64,000 nucleotides of DNA, taken from NCBI RefSeq assembly GCF_003967275.1, contig NZ_AP018721.1:806001-870000 (forward strand), in the 5' to 3' direction. Below, one piece after another: positions 60,817 through 64,000 of this stretch. The stretch comes from Sulfuritortus calidifontis. Lineage in GTDB: Bacteria > Pseudomonadota > Gammaproteobacteria > Burkholderiales > Thiobacillaceae. The position numbers and the translations under genes are program-made. How positions within the stretch are numbered: the first letter of the stretch is position 1; each line of letters opens with the position of its first letter. The notes under the pieces were generated by a model. It was not told where the DNA came from, did no database searches, and was given only the letters and a program-made list of their open reading frames with translations.

Positions 60817-62037
60817 ATGGAAACCCATCTCGCGCCCGAATTCGCCGGCAGCCGCGCAGGCCAGGAGGCCGAGGCCATCCTGCGCGCCTGCGTGCATTGC
60901 GGCTTCTGCACCGCGACCTGTCCGACCTATCAGCTGCTGGGCGACGAACTCGACGGCCCGCGCGGCCGCATCTATCTCATCAAGCAGGTGTTCGAGGGCG
61001 CGCTGCCCAGCCGCATCACCCAGCAGCATCTGGACCGTTGTCTCACCTGCCGCGCCTGCGAGACCACCTGTCCCTCGGGCGTGCATTACAGCCGTCTGGC
61101 CGATATCGGTCGCGCCGTGCTCGAGTCGAAAGTGGCGCGCCCCCTGCATGAACGCCTGCTGCGCTGGGGCCTGCGCAAGGTGGTGGCCGAACCGGCTCGC
61201 TTCGGTTTCGTCCTCGGTCTGGCCCGTGGCATCGGTTTCCTGCTGCCGGCCGCCATGCGGCGCAAGCTGCCGCAGCCGCGACCGGCCGGCACCTGGCCCA
61301 ATCTGCAAAGCCAGCGGCGCGTGCTGGTGTTGGAAGGCTGCGCCCAGTCGGTGGCCACGCCGCTGACCAATGCCGCGGCCGCCCGCGTCTTCGCCAAGCT
61401 CGGCATTCAACTGGTGCGGGCCGAGGGCGCCGGCTGCTGCGGCGCCCTGGCCCATCACCTGTCGGCCGAGGCCGAGGCGCTGGCCTATATGCGCCGCAAC
61501 ATCGACGCCTGGTGGCCGCACATCGAGCAGGGGGCCGAGGCCATCCTCATCACCGCCAGCGGCTGCGGCGTCCAGGTCAAGGATTACGGGGCGCTGCTGC
61601 GCCACGATCCGGCCTATGCCGAGAAGGCGGCGCGGGTGTCCGAGCTGGCGCGCGACCCGGTGGAACTGCTCGCCGGCCTCGACCTCGCGCCCCTGGGCCG
61701 GCCGGGCGGCGGACGGCGGGTGGCCTTCCACACGCCCTGTACCCTGAACCACGGCCAGAAGCTGAACGGCCGGGTGGAGGCTATGCTTAGCCAACTGGGC
61801 TATGTGCCGACCCCGGTGCGCGACGGCCACCTGTGCTGCGGCTCGGCCGGCAGCTATTCGGTATTGCAGCCGGAGCTCTCGACCCGGCTGCGCGACGCCA
61901 AGCTCGCCGCCCTGACCGGCGGCGCGCCCGAGCTCATCGCCACCGCCAACGTCGGCTGCCAGCTGCACCTGGAGGCCGGGGCCGACCGGCCGGTGCTGCA
62001 CTGGCTGGAATTGCTCGATCGGCCGGCCATCGACTGA
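60817..62037 (+). CDS. glcF: Glycolate oxidase Fe-S subunit GlcF
   Basis: 406 residues. Two ferredoxin motifs (CVHCGFCTATCPTY and CLTCRACETTCPSG) are followed by two CCG domains (GAGCCGALAHHL, GHLCCGSAGSYS). It transfers electrons from GlcD/E toward quinone. It starts 2 bp after glcE. Confidence 0.9.
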   Translation: METHLAPEFAGSRAGQEAEAILRACVHCGFCTATCPTYQLLGDELDGPRGRIYLIKQVFEGALPSRITQQHLDRCLTCRACETTCPSGVHYSRLADIGRAVLESKVARPLHERLLRWGLRKVVAEPARFGFVLGLARGIGFLLPAAMRRKLPQPRPAGTWPNLQSQRRVLVLEGCAQSVATPLTNAAAARVFAKLGIQLVRAEGAGCCGALAHHLSAEAEALAYMRRNIDAWWPHIEQGAEAILITASGCGVQVKDYGALLRHDPAYAEKAARVSELARDPVELLAGLDLAPLGRPGGGRRVAFHTPCTLNHGQKLNGRVEAMLSQLGYVPTPVRDGHLCCGSAGSYSVLQPELSTRLRDAKLAALTGGAPELIATANVGCQLHLEAGADRPVLHWLELLDRPAID

Positions 62038-62049
62038 GAGGAAACAAAA

Positions 62050-63549
<1,500 letters not shown>

Positions 63550-63667
63550 ATCCGGCTTGGCAAGTGGTGTTTTCGGCCGTTGTAGTGGGGTACTCTGTCG
63601 GTTCAGCGTCGCACACGCTGTCACGATGGGTTACCCGCTTTTTCACGTACCTCGAGGAGACGAAAGC

Positions 63668-64000
63668 ATGAGCAAGAAAAAGGACGTAGAAGCTAAGCAA
63701 GATGTGAAACCGACCAAGGCCGCGCGCCGCAAATTCCTCACCGCCACCGCGGCCACCGCCGCCGGTGCCGCGAGCCTGGGTTTCCCCGCCATCGCCAAGG
63801 CCTCGGCCCCGGTCAGCCTGCGTTTCCAGAGCACCTGGCCGGCCAAGGACATCTTCCACGAATACGCGGTCGACTTCGCCAACAAGGTCAATGCCATGTC
63901 CGGCAAGGAACTCAAGATCGAGGTACTGCCGGCCGGCGCCGTGGTCAAGGCCTTCGACCTGCTCGATGCGGTGAGCAAGGGCACCCTGGACGGCGGCCAC
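63668..64000 (+). CDS. TRAP transporter solute-binding protein (DctP), 3' part outside window
   Basis: 111 codons visible. The Tat-like signal AARRKFLTATAATAAGAAS lies at residues 19-37. Mature DctP starts VSLRFQSTWPAKDIFHEYA. TRAP binding proteins capture carboxylates or sulfonates in the periplasm. Its place after mmsA suggests it imports the substrate of the operon. The permease genes would lie beyond the window. Confidence 0.8.
   Translation, partial: MSKKKDVEAKQDVKPTKAARRKFLTATAATAAGAASLGFPAIAKASAPVSLRFQSTWPAKDIFHEYAVDFANKVNAMSGKELKIEVLPAGAVVKAFDLLDAVSKGTLDGGH

Overview
The window is GC-rich, about 65% by eye, and densely coded in long overlapping operons. It carries no rRNA or tRNA that I can see. 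Gene content points to a facultative, chemolithotrophic proteobacterium, most likely a betaproteobacterium. That content is two different arsenite oxidases, arsenic detoxification genes, a membrane-bound Hyb-type [NiFe] hydrogenase, LutABC lactate oxidation and a GlcDEF-type oxidase. The taxonomic call is an inference from gene style, not from a marker gene.

Layout. (1) 0-10.3 kb: a three-component regulatory set, arxX-arxS-arxR, on the minus strand and cut by the window start. It diverges from arxABCD plus a 511-residue ferredoxin-like protein. ArxA carries the TGRGWG motif of the anaerobic-type arsenite oxidase. The divergent gap holds three GTTAC-N6-GTAAC palindromes and a sigma-54 promoter. 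(2) 10.3-22 kb: two back-to-back minus-strand arsenic and metal operons. The first has arsR, acr3, arsC, a metallo-beta-lactamase-fold protein, an ArsP-like permease and two small redox proteins. The second has arsR, arsC, rhodanese, OsmC, two thioredoxin-fold proteins, a CDF exporter, an exported FmdE protein, and a SufC/SufB-like pair without SufD, SufS or SufE. (3) 22-31.6 kb: a 57-bp tandem repeat, a dienelactone hydrolase family protein, an endonuclease III family protein, a hybrid sensor kinase, an exported histidine phosphatase, a beta-CASP nuclease and lutABC. (4) 31.7-41.7 kb: hypCABD on the minus strand, diverging from hybO-A-B-C, hupE and a maturation protease. (5) 41.9-46 kb: housekeeping and small unknown genes. 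(6) 46.2-49.3 kb: aioBA with its own sigma-54-like promoter and an arx-like operator, flanked by decayed pieces of genes whose intact copies lie at 11-20 kb. (7) 50-53.7 kb: slipin, NfeD and a CNNM/CorC protein. (8) 53.7-64 kb: an IclR-type regulator diverging from an unusual catabolic operon. The operon has a phosphoketolase/transketolase-like TPP enzyme, a DUF1537 acid-sugar kinase, glcDEF, an mmsA-like dehydrogenase and the start of a TRAP binding protein.

How it fits together. ArxABCD and AioBA would both feed arsenite electrons into respiration, probably under different oxygen regimes. The shared operator suggests one NtrC-type regulator, ArxR, may control both. The ars genes handle toxicity. 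Hydrogenase, lactate oxidase and the glc-type operon supply other electron donors. Small non-autonomous elements are frequent. Two of them appear to have rewritten the C-terminus of a gene, and REP-like GC-rich palindromes are read through in frame inside hypD.
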